From: Gammaproteobacteria bacterium
Lineage (GTDB): Bacteria; Pseudomonadota; Gammaproteobacteria; Pseudomonadales; M0112
Reading direction: 5' to 3'
Length of the DNA stretch: 15,391 nt
Assembly (NCBI GenBank): GCA_006227085.1
Contig: SBFY01000201.1
Span: 1 to 15,391, forward strand
The number at the start of each line of letters is the position of its first letter. Position 1 is the first letter of the stretch. Shown piece after piece: positions 14,833-15,391 of the stretch. The position numbers and the translations under genes were made by a program. The notes beneath the pieces are model-generated. The model did not search any database and was not told the DNA's origin. It saw only the letters and a program-made list of their open reading frames with translations.

Positions 14833-15384
14833 ATGAACACATTACGCGGTGCGTTTGTACTGGCATTGGCTATCGCCATCACCACTGCATTATCGGGCTG
14901 CGGTGAAAGCACCCCACCTGCGGGTGTTGCCCCAACAGAGGCGGTGACTCACGAAGCGACTGGGATAGCAGCATCTGGGATAGCAGCGCCGGCCATCACG
15001 CCCATCGTTTCTGTCAATGTCGTGAAGTCGCGCAGCTGCGGCTGTTGTGGCCTATGGGTCGATCATTTGCGCAGCCACGATTTCGCCGTGACCACACAGG
15101 ATGTCGATGATGTGTCACCGTTCAAGCAACAGGCTGGCATCACGCCCGCATTGGCCAGCTGCCACACGGCATTTGTGGATGGCTATGTGATCGAAGGCCA
15201 TGTGCCCGCCGAAGACATTCGCCGTTTACTGCAAGAGCGGCCGGATGCCATCGGCTTGACCGTTCCCGGCATGCCGGTGGGTTCGCCGGGCATGGAAGTC
15301 GAGGGGCGCGCGGCGGATGCTTACGACGTACTGCTGATCCATCGCGATGGATCCACATCGGTATTTGCGCATCACGGTTCCTGA
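14833..15384 (+). CDS. DUF411 family lipoprotein, CGCC metal-binding type
   Basis: A 183-residue envelope protein. The signal ends in lipobox LSGC (Cys23) with Gly at +2, consistent with outer-membrane sorting. A low-complexity Ala/Pro/Thr linker follows (about 24-58), containing a 15-base tandem duplication. The DUF411 domain then begins VNVVKSRSCGCCGLWVDHL, with the CGCC motif at 69-72, and continues with SCHTA (Cys110, His111), GHVP and a PGMPVGSPGME block (about 145-154). This is the full signature of the family, often found beside copper-resistance genes and thought to bind metal. I chose the ATG at 14833 because AAGGAG lies six bases upstream; a GTG at 14827 would sit on top of that site. 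It follows the rhodanese gene closely. The last 7 bases of the window (AACAGGA) could be the ribosome site of a third gene. Confidence 0.92.
   Translation: MNTLRGAFVLALAIAITTALSGCGESTPPAGVAPTEAVTHEATGIAASGIAAPAITPIVSVNVVKSRSCGCCGLWVDHLRSHDFAVTTQDVDDVSPFKQQAGITPALASCHTAFVDGYVIEGHVPAEDIRRLLQERPDAIGLTVPGMPVGSPGMEVEGRAADAYDVLLIHRDGSTSVFAHHGS
14961..14987 (+). repeat. 15-base tandem duplication in the DUF411 linker
   Basis: TGGGATAGCAGC occurs at 14961-14972 and again at 14976-14987, a 15-base period that keeps frame and encodes the repeated GIAAS/GIAAP segment between lipid anchor and domain. It looks like a simple slippage duplication. Confidence 0.8.
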
Positions 15385-15391
15385 AACAGGA

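Overview
The window looks like chromosomal DNA from a GC-rich Gammaproteobacterium. This rests on the YqcC-family protein, the RecG sequence, the DUF1302/DUF1329/RND/YCF48 gene set and typical Gram-negative envelope signals (lipoboxes, a beta-barrel ending in Phe). I cannot name the genus; a marine or hydrocarbon-associated relative of Pseudomonadales, Alcanivoracaceae or Cellvibrionales would fit, but that is inference. I see no tRNA, rRNA, CRISPR array, insertion sequence, phage gene or origin. Coding density is very high and no gene-free stretch exceeds about 180 bases.

Layout. Bases 1-758 (minus) hold the N-terminal two thirds or less of a lipoprotein arylsulfatase cut by the window edge. 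Bases 934-2074 (minus) hold a two-gene unit, an NAD(P)-binding SDR-type protein followed by a YqcC-like protein, with an 8-base overlap. Bases 2162-4237 (plus) encode the DNA helicase RecG, which converges with a phytanoyl-CoA dioxygenase family gene (4245-5111, minus). That gene diverges from a TetR-type regulator (5229-5873, plus). The intergenic region between them contains an 18-bp interrupted palindrome that exactly fills the spacer of the regulator's own predicted promoter.

From 14405 down to 5907 every gene is on the minus strand. First come a small two-helix membrane protein, a class I glutamine amidotransferase-like protein and a sulfotransferase, packed tightly together. After a 152-base gap comes a four-gene operon: a YCF48/BNR-repeat periplasmic protein, a 12-helix RND (MMPL-type) transporter, a DUF1302 outer-membrane barrel and a DUF1329 periplasmic protein. 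The first two junctions are ATGA stop/start overlaps and the last gap is 10 bases. The operon ends at a strong rho-independent terminator. Its products would span inner membrane, periplasm and outer membrane, which suggests a dedicated envelope transport route for a hydrophobic molecule. The substrate is unknown.

At the right end (14473-15384, plus) a secreted single-domain rhodanese and a DUF411 lipoprotein with a CGCC motif form a short operon that probably handles sulfur or metal in the periplasm and may continue past the window edge.

The best candidates for poorly described biology are the four-gene envelope system (with the sulfotransferase unit just upstream) and the self-contained TetR/dioxygenase switch.
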